Shown here piece after piece: positions 1-8,222 of a stretch of DNA of 64,000 nucleotides (the first letter of the stretch is position 1; every line of letters starts with the position of its first letter). The notes below the pieces were generated by a model. It saw only the letters and a list, made by a program, of their open reading frames with translations, was not told the origin of the DNA and did no database searches. The DNA lies in the NCBI RefSeq assembly GCF_000497575.1, contig NZ_APJI01000006.1, forward strand, positions 124,001 to 188,000. Reading direction: 5' to 3'. This DNA comes from Afipia sp. OHSU_II-C1. Lineage in GTDB: Bacteria; Pseudomonadota; Alphaproteobacteria; Rhizobiales; Xanthobacteraceae. The translations under genes were made by a program, and so were the position numbers.

Positions 1-334
1 ACTGGCGCACGACATAAACCGCGACATGATCGCGCGGCGACACCCGGCGGTTGAAGAACAGGCCATGCAGGAGCGGCTGGCCGGTCATCTCGATACGCCC
101 CTCTTCGATCAGTTCGCGTCTCAGCGAACTCAGAAAGGTCTCGCCGGTCTCGACGCCGCCACCCGGCAGATGCCAGCCGGACACGTAGCTGTGCCTGACC
201 AGGAACACGCGGTTCTCGCCATCGAGCACAACGGCGCGAACGCCGAGTGTCATGCCCCGGGCGAACCGCCAATAGAAATGAAACAAACGGCGGATCAAGG
301 ACTCAAACCGCGCGCGAAAGTCCTGAATGTTCAT
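1..334 (-). CDS. NUDIX hydrolase (3' end cut by window edge)
   Basis: Reading the minus strand from ATG at 332-334 gives about 111 codons that run off the left edge without a stop. Residues 58-81 form a NUDIX box: GGGVETGETF is followed by RRELIEEGRI, matching G-x5-E-x7-REL-x-EE-x-G with a hydrophobic last position. The family hydrolyses nucleoside diphosphates linked to another moiety, using Mg2+ bound by the box glutamates. The preceding strand (VRAVVLDGENRVFLVRHSY) and the WHLPGGG motif fit the NUDIX fold. A basic/aromatic N-terminal stretch of about 25 residues precedes the domain. The substrate cannot be told from the box. The start has no strong ribosome binding site, but no better in-frame start lies upstream. 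Confidence 0.8.
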   Translation of the reverse strand, partial: MNIQDFRARFESLIRRLFHFYWRFARGMTLGVRAVVLDGENRVFLVRHSYVSGWHLPGGGVETGETFLSSLRRELIEEGRIEMTGQPLLHGLFFNRRVSPRDHVAVYVVRQ

Positions 335-457
335 GGCGCGAGATTCCGTCCAGCGATCGTGTTATGTCAGTCTGTCCCCAAACGAACGGCATGAGGGCGC
401 GAGAGTGATAGCGAACGAAAGCGTGATAGCATTTCGATTCCAGACGGTCACGTTTCA

Positions 458-1357
458 ATGACGCCGTTCGTGCTCGCGCATCTGTCCGATCCGCATCTCG
501 GCCCGATGCCGCGGCCGCGTCTGCGCGAACTCGCGGGCAAGCGCGCGATCGGCTATCTCAACTGGCGGCGCAAGCGGCACATGGTCCACCGCCGCGAAGT
601 GCTCGGCGAACTCGTCGCCGACATGCACGCGCAGCAGCCGGACCACATCGCCGTTACCGGCGACCTCGTCAACATCGCGCTGCCGCTGGAATTTGCCGAA
701 GCCCGCAGATGGCTGGAGAGCGTCGGCACGCCGGAGGATGTGTCGCTGGTGCCGGGCAATCACGACGCCTATGTGCGCGGCATCCGCGACCATTTTCCGC
801 AAGCCTGGGCGGACTATCTTCGCAGCGACGGCGCAGCGAAGAACAGCGAAGCGACATTCCCCTATCTGCGGCGGCGCGGCCCGCTTGCGCTGATCGGCGT
901 ATCCACCGCAGTCCCCACCGCGCCCTTCATGGCGACAGGGCGGCTTGGACAGCAGCAGCGCAGCGATCTTGAAAAACTGCTGCCGCAGCTTGCTTCCGAA
1001 AAGCTGTTTCGCGTGCTGCTGATTCATCACCCGCCGAAAACATCGCCCGGCCGATGGGCAGCGCGGCTGCGCGATTCCGATGAACTGCTGGGTCTGGTTG
1101 CGCGCCACGGCGTCGAACTCGTGCTTCACGGTCATGATCATCGCCATGCCACCGTGTGGCTCGATGGACCACGCGGGCGGATCCCGGCGATCGGCGTGCC
1201 GTCGGCGTCCGCCATGGCGCACGGGCACAATCACCCTGCGGCGTACAATCTGTTTTCAGTGAAACGCGACGGCGATACATGGCGCTGCGATCATCGCGTG
1301 CGCGGCTTTGCCGACGGGATGAAGCTCGGCGAACTCAAACATGAGAAACTGATTTAG
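458..1357 (+). CDS. calcineurin-like metallophosphoesterase
   Basis: The 299-residue protein carries the metal-binding blocks of the calcineurin-like phosphoesterase fold in order: D-x-H at residues 11-13 (SDPHLG), GD near 68-69 (VTGDLVN), GNHD at 100-103, HH at 190-191 (LLIHHPP) and GHDH at 225-228. Together these bind two metal ions and catalyse phosphomonoester or phosphodiester hydrolysis. No signal peptide is evident, so a cytoplasmic location is likely. The length is normal for the family. The gene converges on the minus-strand gene next to it with a 4-nt overlap of stop codons. The substrate is unknown; cyclic nucleotides and nucleotide-sugar derivatives are possibilities for this family but nothing here decides. 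Confidence 0.85.
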   Translation: MTPFVLAHLSDPHLGPMPRPRLRELAGKRAIGYLNWRRKRHMVHRREVLGELVADMHAQQPDHIAVTGDLVNIALPLEFAEARRWLESVGTPEDVSLVPGNHDAYVRGIRDHFPQAWADYLRSDGAAKNSEATFPYLRRRGPLALIGVSTAVPTAPFMATGRLGQQQRSDLEKLLPQLASEKLFRVLLIHHPPKTSPGRWAARLRDSDELLGLVARHGVELVLHGHDHRHATVWLDGPRGRIPAIGVPSASAMAHGHNHPAAYNLFSVKRDGDTWRCDHRVRGFADGMKLGELKHEKLI

Positions 1358-1923
1358 ATTCCGCGCAGCGCCATCACCAGCGCGAAACCGAACAGCGCGG
1401 CAAGGCCCGCGGCGAAGCCAAACGCAAACGTCCAAACGCCGCTGCGGCGCTTCACCGGGGCAGACGCTGCGGCAGCAGGCGCCGGAGCCGGAGCCGGCGT
1501 CACCACCATCGCATGCTCGCGCTCGATCAGGCGGCGCGCGATGTAATCCGTCACCGCATCGACCATCACGGGAATGTCGTGCGACTCGGCAATCACAATG
1601 CGGCCGAAACGGGTGTCCTGCGTGAAACGATAGATGCGCTTGTCGCGGCCCATCGCGATATGCGCGACGGCGTCGATCCAGAGCCGCGGCGTATCGCCCT
1701 GGCTGATGCCGCGATCGAACAGATCGACGCCGGCGGGAATCTCGGAGAACAGCGAATCGAGCGCGTCGTTGAGAATTTCCAGGCGGGCGACTTCGGCGTC
1801 GCGCAGATCGACCACGACGCTGGTGCGGTCGGCGGCCTCGATGCGAGCCTTCCGCAAGGCGTCACGCAGCCGAAACGGGTTCGGTTTACCAGCCGAATCG
1901 CTCGGGACGCTCTGTTCCGCCAT
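1354..1923 (-). CDS. hypothetical protein with C-terminal membrane anchor
   Basis: The 189-residue product is not a family I can name. Residues 1-140 look like a soluble cytoplasmic domain of mixed alpha/beta character, including VDLRDAEVARLEIL and RLWIDAVAHIAMG. An alanine/proline linker follows (about 142-158), then basic KRR and a hydrophobic segment (about 165-187, WTFAFGFAAGLAALFGFALV), so it is probably tail-anchored in the inner membrane facing the cytoplasm. Codon use and composition match the neighbours. It overlaps the stop of the convergent phosphoesterase gene by four bases and seems to be transcribed alone. Confidence 0.65.
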   Translation of the reverse strand: MAEQSVPSDSAGKPNPFRLRDALRKARIEAADRTSVVVDLRDAEVARLEILNDALDSLFSEIPAGVDLFDRGISQGDTPRLWIDAVAHIAMGRDKRIYRFTQDTRFGRIVIAESHDIPVMVDAVTDYIARRLIEREHAMVVTPAPAPAPAAAASAPVKRRSGVWTFAFGFAAGLAALFGFALVMALRGI

Positions 1924-2050
1924 GACCTGAAAACCTTAGGGTTCGATAGGTTTGTTTCGACACCCTTAATCTATCAGTAACCCTGTTCCCGCGCCAAGGC
2001 CCCGGGCCCTTCCGCGTGCGGTTTCGCGGCGTTGTTCGTGTCCCAAAATG

Positions 2051-2087
2051 AAAAAACGGCCCCGTCCGGAAGCGGAACAGGGGCCGT
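2051..2087 (-). terminator. rho-independent terminator
   Basis: On the minus strand ACGGCCCC pairs with GGGGCCGT (plus positions 2080-2087 with 2056-2063) and is followed at once by a run of six T (plus A at 2051-2056). It lies about 45 nt downstream of the DUF4170-like gene and fits as its terminator. Confidence 0.85.
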
Positions 2088-2130
2088 AAATTGGGGCGGG
2101 CGACGAACCCCGCCCGGGAGTTGTCAGGTG

Positions 2131-2340
2131 TCAGGTATTCGAGCGGTTCGGCTCTTCCACGATGGAAAAACGAACACTGCCGCGATGACGGTTCTCCTCG
2201 GAGACGACACGCCAGGCGTCCTCGGCTTCCTTGCGGGTCTTGAAAGGACCCTGAACCTGTGCCGAGCCCGCCACAAGTTTGTGGAAGTTCATCGAGCCGA
2301 ACTCTCCGCCGATCACCCAAAAAATGCTGCCGCCGCTCAT
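2131..2340 (-). CDS. DUF4170-like small protein
   Basis: The 69-residue protein has the pattern of the DUF4170 family of alphaproteobacteria: an N-terminal FWVIGGEFG strand, a central GPFKTRKEAEDAW turn-helix that resembles SPOR-like small domains, and a C-terminal strand (SVRFSIVEE). No signal peptide or membrane segment is present. The function of the family is unknown. A good intrinsic terminator follows, which supports a real, separately transcribed gene. Assignment to DUF4170 is from the look of the sequence and needs a profile search. Confidence 0.65.
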   Translation of the reverse strand: MSGGSIFWVIGGEFGSMNFHKLVAGSAQVQGPFKTRKEAEDAWRVVSEENRHRGSVRFSIVEEPNRSNT

Positions 2341-2698
2341 GTGAGTCTCCGTTCGTTAGCTTGAGCGCAACCGACTGTTTTGTGAGCATGGTCTTTTCGG
2401 AAATCCATCCGCTTCCGGCCATGCCCGGCATTTCAGCCGCTTGCGCTTCTATCTCGTGTCTCGTCCTGGATACTATCTAATCACGTTGCCGCCGTTTGTA
2501 ATGGAAATTTTGCATGAATCCAGTGCGGCAGTTCGCAGGTCCGCATCATTTTCGCAGCGCCTGCTTTGCAGACTCGCGAACAAGGGCAATAATAGTGGAG
2601 CGGATCTCGACTCCGAAGCTCCGCCGGAAGCACATACGAAAGTGCCTGCAAAATAAGGCGAACGTCGGTTTAACGATGTGATGGCGGATTGCGATTTC
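2341..2698. other. intergenic region, nothing recognised
   Basis: About 360 bases between the DUF4170-like gene and the end of the ScfR-like regulator gene. Short open frames occur on both strands but none has a convincing start, ribosome binding site or protein-like composition. The promoter of the small minus-strand gene should lie in the left part. Confidence 0.4.
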
Positions 2699-4138
2699 TC
2701 AATCGGACGAGAACCCGAACGGAACACTGAGCCGCCGGTAATCGTCCGGCAACAGTTCACGGCCGATCGGAAGTTCGGATCGCGCGGCACATGTCGGACG
2801 ATGGCAGACGCGGCACGCAACGCCGATCGGCGTTGGTGCATCGGCGCGTGGCCCTGATTCATCGCTGGTATAAATCAGTTTTTCTGCATGTTCAGCGGCG
2901 CAGCCGATCGCAATCGCCCGCTCCACGCGCGGCGCGCCGAACGAACCGCCCCCGGCAGTAACCGTGCGGGCGATGGAGAAAAATCGCTGACCGTCCGGCA
3001 ATTCCAGCCACTGCGTCACGATCTGGCGCGGCGTCTTGAAGACGCCGTGCACCGACCAGAGCGGACACGCGCCGCCGTGTTTTGCAAAGGGAAAACCCGC
3101 ACCATCAAGCAGTTTGGAAATATTTCCGGCCGGATCGACGCGGATCAGAAAGAACGGAACCTTCTCGGATCCTGGCCTTTGCAGGGTCGTAATGCGATGC
3201 GCCGTCTGCTCGAAGCTGGTTCCGAACTGGCGCGCCAGCGCTTCCATATCGTAACGGCGCGTCGTTGCAGCTTTCACGAACGCGGAATACGGCATGATCA
3301 GCGCTGCCGCCGCGTAACTTGCGAGCGAGCGATGTGCCAATAGTTCAGCACTCTTGCTCGTGAACTGCCCCGCCTTCAGCGCCGCCCTGATTTCATCCTC
3401 GAATTCAAGATAGGCAAGCTGCTGCGCCACCTGAAAGGTGAAACTCGCCGTATCGAGCGAGTCGTCGAACAGGATTTCCTTGTGATGGCGATCCAGCCGT
3501 CGCACCGAACCCAGCATGACGTTGGGCGGCAGATGCCGAACGCGCAGATTGTGCCGCGTGCGCAATCGCTCGATCAGCCAGGCCTGATCTGCGGGACCGT
3601 CCAGAATGCGCTCGGCCGCATCGTCAATGTCCGCAAAGTTATTGCGGCGCGCGGCGAGAAAGCGCCGCACTTCGGCGACCGGATCGCTGGCATCCACGCC
3701 GTCGCTGCCCGACGCAGTCCCCGTCAGGCGAGGAACGCTGCGGTCCGCCAGCGCGAGTTGCTCTTCGCGGTAGGCGGTGTAGAGCCGCAGGAATGCCTCG
3801 GCCAGTCCCGGATAGCCGATGGCGATATCGCTGATTTCAAGCGGCGGAATATCGATGTCGGCGAACATCGGCTCCTTCAGAACCGCCTGCATGCGTGCGG
3901 TGTGATCGGCACCGCCATCGCCTGCTAGATCCGCCAGATCAATCTTGTAGGTGCGGGCGAGACGGAGCAGCATATCCGCCGTCACCGGCCGCTGATTGCG
4001 CTCCAGCAGCGCCACGTAAGGTGCGGAGATATCCAGATCAGCTGCCATGTCGGCCTGGGTCAGCCCCAGATCGCGCCGCAGCCGCCGCAGCCGCGGACCC
4101 ATGAAAACCGAGCGGATTGTGGTTGTCGCCATGGCCAT
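2699..4138 (-). CDS. ScfR/RamB-type XRE regulator of acyl/acetate metabolism
   Basis: The 479-residue protein starts with an XRE-type helix-turn-helix (about residues 13-70, LRRDLGLTQADMAADLDIS followed by YVALLERNQRP). It continues with the IrrE/M78-like and DUF2083 regions of short-chain fatty acyl regulators (ScfR) and RamB. The position of the M78 zinc motif reads QVAQQLAYLE, so the HExxH catalytic pattern is absent, consistent with a ligand-binding rather than protease role. The C-terminus has a cysteine cluster (CRVCHRPTCAARSELPI), seen in this family. In actinobacteria RamB controls glyoxylate-shunt genes. Here the gene is divergent from isocitrate lyase with a 144-bp gap, so control of aceA and of itself is the natural inference. 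ATG at 4136-4138 or the in-frame ATG six bases downstream could both be the start. Confidence 0.8.
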   Translation of the reverse strand: MAMATTTIRSVFMGPRLRRLRRDLGLTQADMAADLDISAPYVALLERNQRPVTADMLLRLARTYKIDLADLAGDGGADHTARMQAVLKEPMFADIDIPPLEISDIAIGYPGLAEAFLRLYTAYREEQLALADRSVPRLTGTASGSDGVDASDPVAEVRRFLAARRNNFADIDDAAERILDGPADQAWLIERLRTRHNLRVRHLPPNVMLGSVRRLDRHHKEILFDDSLDTASFTFQVAQQLAYLEFEDEIRAALKAGQFTSKSAELLAHRSLASYAAAALIMPYSAFVKAATTRRYDMEALARQFGTSFEQTAHRITTLQRPGSEKVPFFLIRVDPAGNISKLLDGAGFPFAKHGGACPLWSVHGVFKTPRQIVTQWLELPDGQRFFSIARTVTAGGGSFGAPRVERAIAIGCAAEHAEKLIYTSDESGPRADAPTPIGVACRVCHRPTCAARSELPIGRELLPDDYRRLSVPFGFSSD

Positions 4139-4160
4139 CGGCCCTACTTAATTACCCCTA

Positions 4161-4199
4161 TTGTAAACTAATTACAGCATTACAAGGAAAGTTTGTAAA
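4161..4199. promoter_or_regulatory. candidate regulator-binding cluster in the scfR-like/aceA divergent promoter
   Basis: Three related hexamers sit in the AT-rich part of the divergent intergenic region: TTGTAAA at 4161-4167, TTACAA at 4180-4185 (inverted) and TTTGTAAA at 4192-4199. RamB sites in corynebacteria contain a TTTGCAAA-like core, so these are plausible sites for the adjacent regulator. This is inference from position and similarity only. Confidence 0.35.
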
Positions 4200-4282
4200 G
4201 TCTGACAAGCTATCTTCAATCCCTCTAGCGAATGGCCGCGCAATGCGTTGAAACAGGGACAACTTCACAAGGGAACACCACC

Positions 4283-5923
4283 ATGAATTACCAATCGCGC
4301 GGAATCTCCGACCAAGCAATTCAAGGCCCGTCTTCCTACAAGGCGGAAATCACTGCGGCTGAGGCTCTCCTCAAGGACCATCCGGCCTGGAACGGCGTGA
4401 CCGCCGAGGCGGTTGCCCGCATGCGCCTGCAGAACCGTTTCAAGACCGGCCTCGATGTCGCCCGCTACACCGCGGACGTGATGCGCGCGGACATGGCTGC
4501 GTACGATGCCGATCCGACCAAGTACACCCAGTCGCTGGGTTGCTGGCACGGCTTCATCGCCCAGCAGAAGCTGATCTCGATCAAGAAGCACTTCGGCGGC
4601 AAGACCGATCGCCGTTACCTCTACCTGTCGGGCTGGATGATCGCAGCGCTGCGCTCCGAATTCGGACCCCTGCCGGATCAATCCATGCACGAGAAGACCT
4701 CGGTGCCGGCGCTGATCGAAGAACTCTACACCTTCCTGCGTCAGGCCGACTCGCGCGAGCTCAACGATATCTTCCGCGAACTCGACGCTGCCCGTAAGGC
4801 CGGCGACAAGGCGAAGGAAACCGCGCTGATCGACAAGATCGACAACTTCCAGACCCACGTCGTGCCGGTAATCGCCGACATCGACGCAGGCTTCGGCAAC
4901 GCGGAAGCGACCTACCTGCTCGCCAAGAAGATGATCGAGGCAGGCGCTTGCGCGCTGCAGATCGAAAACCAGGTGTCGGACGAGAAGCAGTGCGGCCATC
5001 AGGACGGCAAGGTCACCGTGCCGCACGAGGTCTTCATCGCGAAGATCCGCGCCTGCCGCCATGCGTTCCTCGAACTCGGCGTGGACAACGGCATCATCGT
5101 GACCCGCACCGACTCGCTCGGCGCCGGCCTCACCCAGCAGATCGCCGTCAGCCACAAGCCGGGCGATCTCGGCGACCAGTACAACAGCTTCCTCGACTGC
5201 GACGAAGTTGACGCGTCCAACGTCGGCAACGGCGACGTGATCATCAGCCGCAACGGCAAGCTGTTGCGGCCGAAGCGCCTGCCGAGCAACCTGTACCAGT
5301 TCCGCTCCGGCACCGGCGTCGACCGCTGCGTTCTCGACAGCATCACCTCGCTGCAGCACGGCGCTGACCTGCTGTGGATCGAAACCGAGCGTCCGAACAT
5401 CGCGCAGATCGCCGAAATGGTCGATCGCATCCGCGAGGTGATCCCGAACGCGAAGCTGGCCTACAACAACTCGCCGTCGTTCAACTGGACGCTGAACTTC
5501 CGCTGGCAGGTGTTCGACGAATGGAAGGCGGCCGGCAAGGACGTCAGCAAGTACAACCGCGCCGACCTGATGAAGGTGGAGTATGACGACACGCCGCTGG
5601 CGATCGAAGCCGACAACCTGATCCGCACCTTCCAGGCGGATTCGGCCAAGCGCGCCGGCATCTTCCACCACCTGATCACGCTGCCGACCTATCACACGGC
5701 TGCGCTGTCGACCGACAACCTCTCGAAGGAATACTTCGGCGACCAGGGCATGCTGGGCTACGTGAAGAACGTTCAGCGTGCGGAAATCCGCCAGGGTATC
5801 GCCTGCGCGAAGCACCAGAACATGGCCGGCTCCGACATCGGCGACGACCACAAGGAATACTTCGCTGGCGAAGCGGCCCTCAAGGCCGGTGGTGCCCACA
5901 ACACGATGAACCAGTTCGGCTAA
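4283..5923 (+). CDS. aceA: isocitrate lyase
   Basis: The 546-residue enzyme splits isocitrate into glyoxylate and succinate, the first step of the glyoxylate shunt, in the cytoplasm. The signature KQCGH lies at about residues 235-239, with Cys237 as the catalytic base. DAGFGN (201-206) supplies Mg2+/substrate contacts. The length (about 546, longer than the roughly 430 of the E. coli enzyme) fits the longer bacterial subgroup. I chose ATG at 4283 because AAGGGA lies about 9 bases upstream and the product then starts MNYQSRGISDQ, as in bradyrhizobial homologues; an upstream in-frame ATG at 4232 would add 17 residues of poor quality. It is transcribed divergently from the ScfR-like regulator and followed by an intrinsic terminator, so it is monocistronic. 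Confidence 0.97.
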   Translation: MNYQSRGISDQAIQGPSSYKAEITAAEALLKDHPAWNGVTAEAVARMRLQNRFKTGLDVARYTADVMRADMAAYDADPTKYTQSLGCWHGFIAQQKLISIKKHFGGKTDRRYLYLSGWMIAALRSEFGPLPDQSMHEKTSVPALIEELYTFLRQADSRELNDIFRELDAARKAGDKAKETALIDKIDNFQTHVVPVIADIDAGFGNAEATYLLAKKMIEAGACALQIENQVSDEKQCGHQDGKVTVPHEVFIAKIRACRHAFLELGVDNGIIVTRTDSLGAGLTQQIAVSHKPGDLGDQYNSFLDCDEVDASNVGNGDVIISRNGKLLRPKRLPSNLYQFRSGTGVDRCVLDSITSLQHGADLLWIETERPNIAQIAEMVDRIREVIPNAKLAYNNSPSFNWTLNFRWQVFDEWKAAGKDVSKYNRADLMKVEYDDTPLAIEADNLIRTFQADSAKRAGIFHHLITLPTYHTAALSTDNLSKEYFGDQGMLGYVKNVQRAEIRQGIACAKHQNMAGSDIGDDHKEYFAGEAALKAGGAHNTMNQFG

Positions 5924-5952
5924 ACGAACGGCTCGACACAATCACAACAACG

Positions 5953-5986
5953 AAATGCCCGGCCTCAAAGCCGGGCATTTTCTTTT
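5953..5986 (+). terminator. rho-independent terminator of aceA
   Basis: AAATGCCCGGC and GCCGGGCATTT form a GC-rich stem with a short loop and run straight into TTTTCTTTT. It lies about 30 bases after the aceA stop codon. Confidence 0.9.
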
Positions 5987-6055
5987 GCGGAAGCTGAGTG
6001 CCGCGTATCGCTCTTGCGTTCGGCCACGCAAGGGAATTGTAAACAACATCCAATT

Positions 6056-6144
6056 CGTCATTGCCGGGCTTGACCCGGCAATCCATCGCAGCACAAATCG
6101 ACGAAGATTGTAGATGGATGGCCGGGTCAAGCCCGGCCATGACA
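6056..6144. repeat. intergenic palindromic repeat (GTCATTGCCGGGCTTGACCC type)
   Basis: Two arms, 6057-6087 and 6114-6144, are inverted with respect to each other. Each arm is also a hairpin by itself: TGCCGGG with CCCGGCA in the left arm and GGCCGGG with CCCGGCC in the right. Elements starting GTCATTGCCGGGCTTGACCC or GTCATGGCCGGGC are known to me as dispersed intergenic repeats in Bradyrhizobium-like genomes. It sits between the aceA terminator and the lytic transglycosylase start, leaving about 15 bases before that gene. Confidence 0.8.
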
Positions 6145-6160
6145 TTCAGGGGAAACTCTC

Positions 6161-7381
6161 ATGCTGCGCTTTCCTTCCATGTTTGGCGTTCTGCTTGTCG
6201 GCGCTGCTGCGTTCGCCTCCCCCGCCCTCGCCCAATCCGGCGCACGCTGCCATGGCGGCCAGAGCTTCGATCAGTTTCTGGCGCAACTGAAACAGGACGT
6301 GGTCGCCGCCGGCGTGTCGCAGCGCGCGATTGCCGCCGCCTCGCCGTACATGGTCTACGATCAGGGTATCGTGAACCGGGATCGCGGTCAGCGCGTGTTC
6401 GGCCAGATCTTCACGGAGTTCTCCGGCCGCATGGCGTCCGAAGGCCGCCGCGTCAAAGGCCAGCAGCTGATCCAGACTTACGCACAGGCGTTCGCGCGCG
6501 CCGAGAAGGAATACGGCGTGCCGCCTGCGGTGATCACGGCATTCTGGGCGCTGGAGAGCGACTTCGGCGCGGTGCAGGGCAAGCTGCCGACGCTGCGCTC
6601 GCTGGTGTCGCTGGCCTATGACTGCCGCCGCTCCGAGATGTTCCGGCAGGAGACCATCGCCGCGCTGAAGATCATCGACCGCGGCGATCTTTCGCCGAAC
6701 GAAATGATCGGTTCATGGGCCGGTGAACTCGGCCAGACGCAGTTCCTGCCGCGCCACTACTTCGACTACGCCGTGGACTATGACGGCGACGGCCATCGCA
6801 ACATGCTGCGCAGCGCGCCGGACGTGATCGGCTCGACCGCGAACTACATCGCGAATGGACTGAAATGGCGGCGCGGCGAGCCGTGGCTGCAGGAAATCCG
6901 CGTGCCCGCGAACCTCCCGTGGGATCAGGCCGACCTCACCATCAAGCATCCACGCTCGAAATGGGCGGCTTGGGGCGTGACCTATGCCGACGGGCGTCCG
7001 CTGCCGAAGGACGAACTGCCCGCCTCCGTGCTGCTGCCGATGGGCCGCACCGGGCCGGCGTTTCTCGCCTATCCGAATTTCGCCGCCTACACCGAATGGA
7101 ATAACTCGCTGATCTATTCGACCACGGCGGGCTATCTCGCCACCCGCATCGCGGGCGCGGGACCGATGCGAAAACCTGCAACGCCGGTTGCGCAATTGCC
7201 GTTCAACGAGATCAAGGAATTGCAGCAACTGCTGGCGCGGCAGGGCTACAACGTCGGCAAGATCGACGGCATTCTCGGCCAGCAAAGCCGCATCGCGATC
7301 AAGACCATGCAGGTCAAATACGGCCTCCCGGCCGATTCATGGCCGACCGCCGAATTGCTGACGCGCATGCGTGGCGGCTGA
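6161..7381 (+). CDS. lytic murein transglycosylase (MltB family) with peptidoglycan-binding domain
   Basis: The 406-residue protein has a Sec signal peptide with probable cleavage after SPALA (about residue 24). An MltB-type (GH103) transglycosylase domain follows, with the catalytic Glu at about residue 132 (AFWALESDFGAVQG) and the block GELGQTQFLP. The last 65 residues form a peptidoglycan-binding domain 1 (FNEIKELQQLLARQGYNVGKIDGILG). The enzyme cleaves the MurNAc-GlcNAc bond to give 1,6-anhydro ends in the periplasm. No lipobox cysteine directly follows the signal peptide, so it is the soluble form. A weak GGGGAAA site precedes the ATG, and a palindromic repeat occupies the upstream region. 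Confidence 0.92.
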   Translation: MLRFPSMFGVLLVGAAAFASPALAQSGARCHGGQSFDQFLAQLKQDVVAAGVSQRAIAAASPYMVYDQGIVNRDRGQRVFGQIFTEFSGRMASEGRRVKGQQLIQTYAQAFARAEKEYGVPPAVITAFWALESDFGAVQGKLPTLRSLVSLAYDCRRSEMFRQETIAALKIIDRGDLSPNEMIGSWAGELGQTQFLPRHYFDYAVDYDGDGHRNMLRSAPDVIGSTANYIANGLKWRRGEPWLQEIRVPANLPWDQADLTIKHPRSKWAAWGVTYADGRPLPKDELPASVLLPMGRTGPAFLAYPNFAAYTEWNNSLIYSTTAGYLATRIAGAGPMRKPATPVAQLPFNEIKELQQLLARQGYNVGKIDGILGQQSRIAIKTMQVKYGLPADSWPTAELLTRMRGG

Positions 7382-7470
7382 TTGTCAACCGCCGGCACTT
7401 GCAAGCACAAAGAGAACATCTACATCGGGCCAGTCTGCTTCACGGCAAGATTTTCCCCGAAAGGTCCCCC

Positions 7471-7971
7471 ATGTCATTCTATGACGGCTCCATTCCGGTC
7501 TTTGTCCACACACTGACGGCGATGTCTGCATTTCTCGCCAAGGCCGAAGGCTTTGCGAAGGAAAAATCAATCGATCCTGATGTTTTGCTGAACGCACGAC
7601 TGCACCCGACCATGTATCCGCTCAAGCGGCAGGTGATGGCGGCGTGCGATGCCGCGGTGCGCGCATCTGCACGCTTCGCGCAGCTTGAACTTCCGTCATT
7701 CCCTGACACCGAGAATACATTTGCCGAGTTGCAGGCTCGAATCGAGAAGGTCCTTAGCAACATCAAGACGATCGAGCCGTCGAAATTCGAGGGCGCAGGG
7801 ACGCGCGAGATTACGTTTCCTTCGGGACCCGGCACGACGCGAACGGTGACTGGCCAGGAATATCTCAACCACATGGCGCTGCCGAACTTCTTCTTTCACT
7901 GCACGACCGCTTACGACATCCTGCGCCACAACGGCGTTGAACTCGGCAAGCGCGACTTCCTCGGCGCGTAA
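7471..7971 (+). CDS. DUF1993 family protein
   Basis: The 166-residue product matches the DUF1993 pattern: a four-helix, DinB-like small protein beginning MSFYDGSIPVFVHTLTAM, with LHPTMYPLKRQVM in the second helix and NFFFHCTTAYDILRHNGVELG near the C-terminus. DinB/DUF1993 proteins often have conserved histidines that may bind metal, and no activity is established. ATG at 7471 is preceded by GAAAGG at suitable spacing; a longer frame from 7339 overlaps the transglycosylase gene and is rejected. The gene has its own terminator. Confidence 0.85.
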   Translation: MSFYDGSIPVFVHTLTAMSAFLAKAEGFAKEKSIDPDVLLNARLHPTMYPLKRQVMAACDAAVRASARFAQLELPSFPDTENTFAELQARIEKVLSNIKTIEPSKFEGAGTREITFPSGPGTTRTVTGQEYLNHMALPNFFFHCTTAYDILRHNGVELGKRDFLGA

Positions 7972-7980
7972 AGATCACGA

Positions 7981-8010
7981 GGAAAGCAGCGTAACGCTGC
8001 TTTCCTTTCG
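7981..8010 (+). terminator. rho-independent terminator after the DUF1993 gene
   Basis: GGAAAGCAGCG and CGCTGCTTTCC form an 11-bp stem with a loop of two to four bases, followed by TTTCG. It starts 9 bases after the stop codon. Confidence 0.8.
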
Positions 8011-8222
8011 TCCCATCGACGGCGTGAGGACGATTTGCATCGCCTTGCCTCCAAGGCGAGGGAAATCGTTCTTCGCGGCGCACGCCTGTGTTTTAAACAC
8101 GGAACACATGACAGCTATTCAGCCCGCCTGAATCGGCACTTTTCAATCGGCCGTGACTTGCGTTTTCAGAGCAGGGATACTTACATGCACCTGCATCGAA
8201 ATCGTCTTCAGGAAAAGCAGCC

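Noticed and set aside
4265-5941. 558-codon open frame antisense to aceA
   Set aside because: High-GC codon bias of aceA leaves its antisense frame free of stops. The peptide has no domain and no ribosome binding site; aceA is certain.
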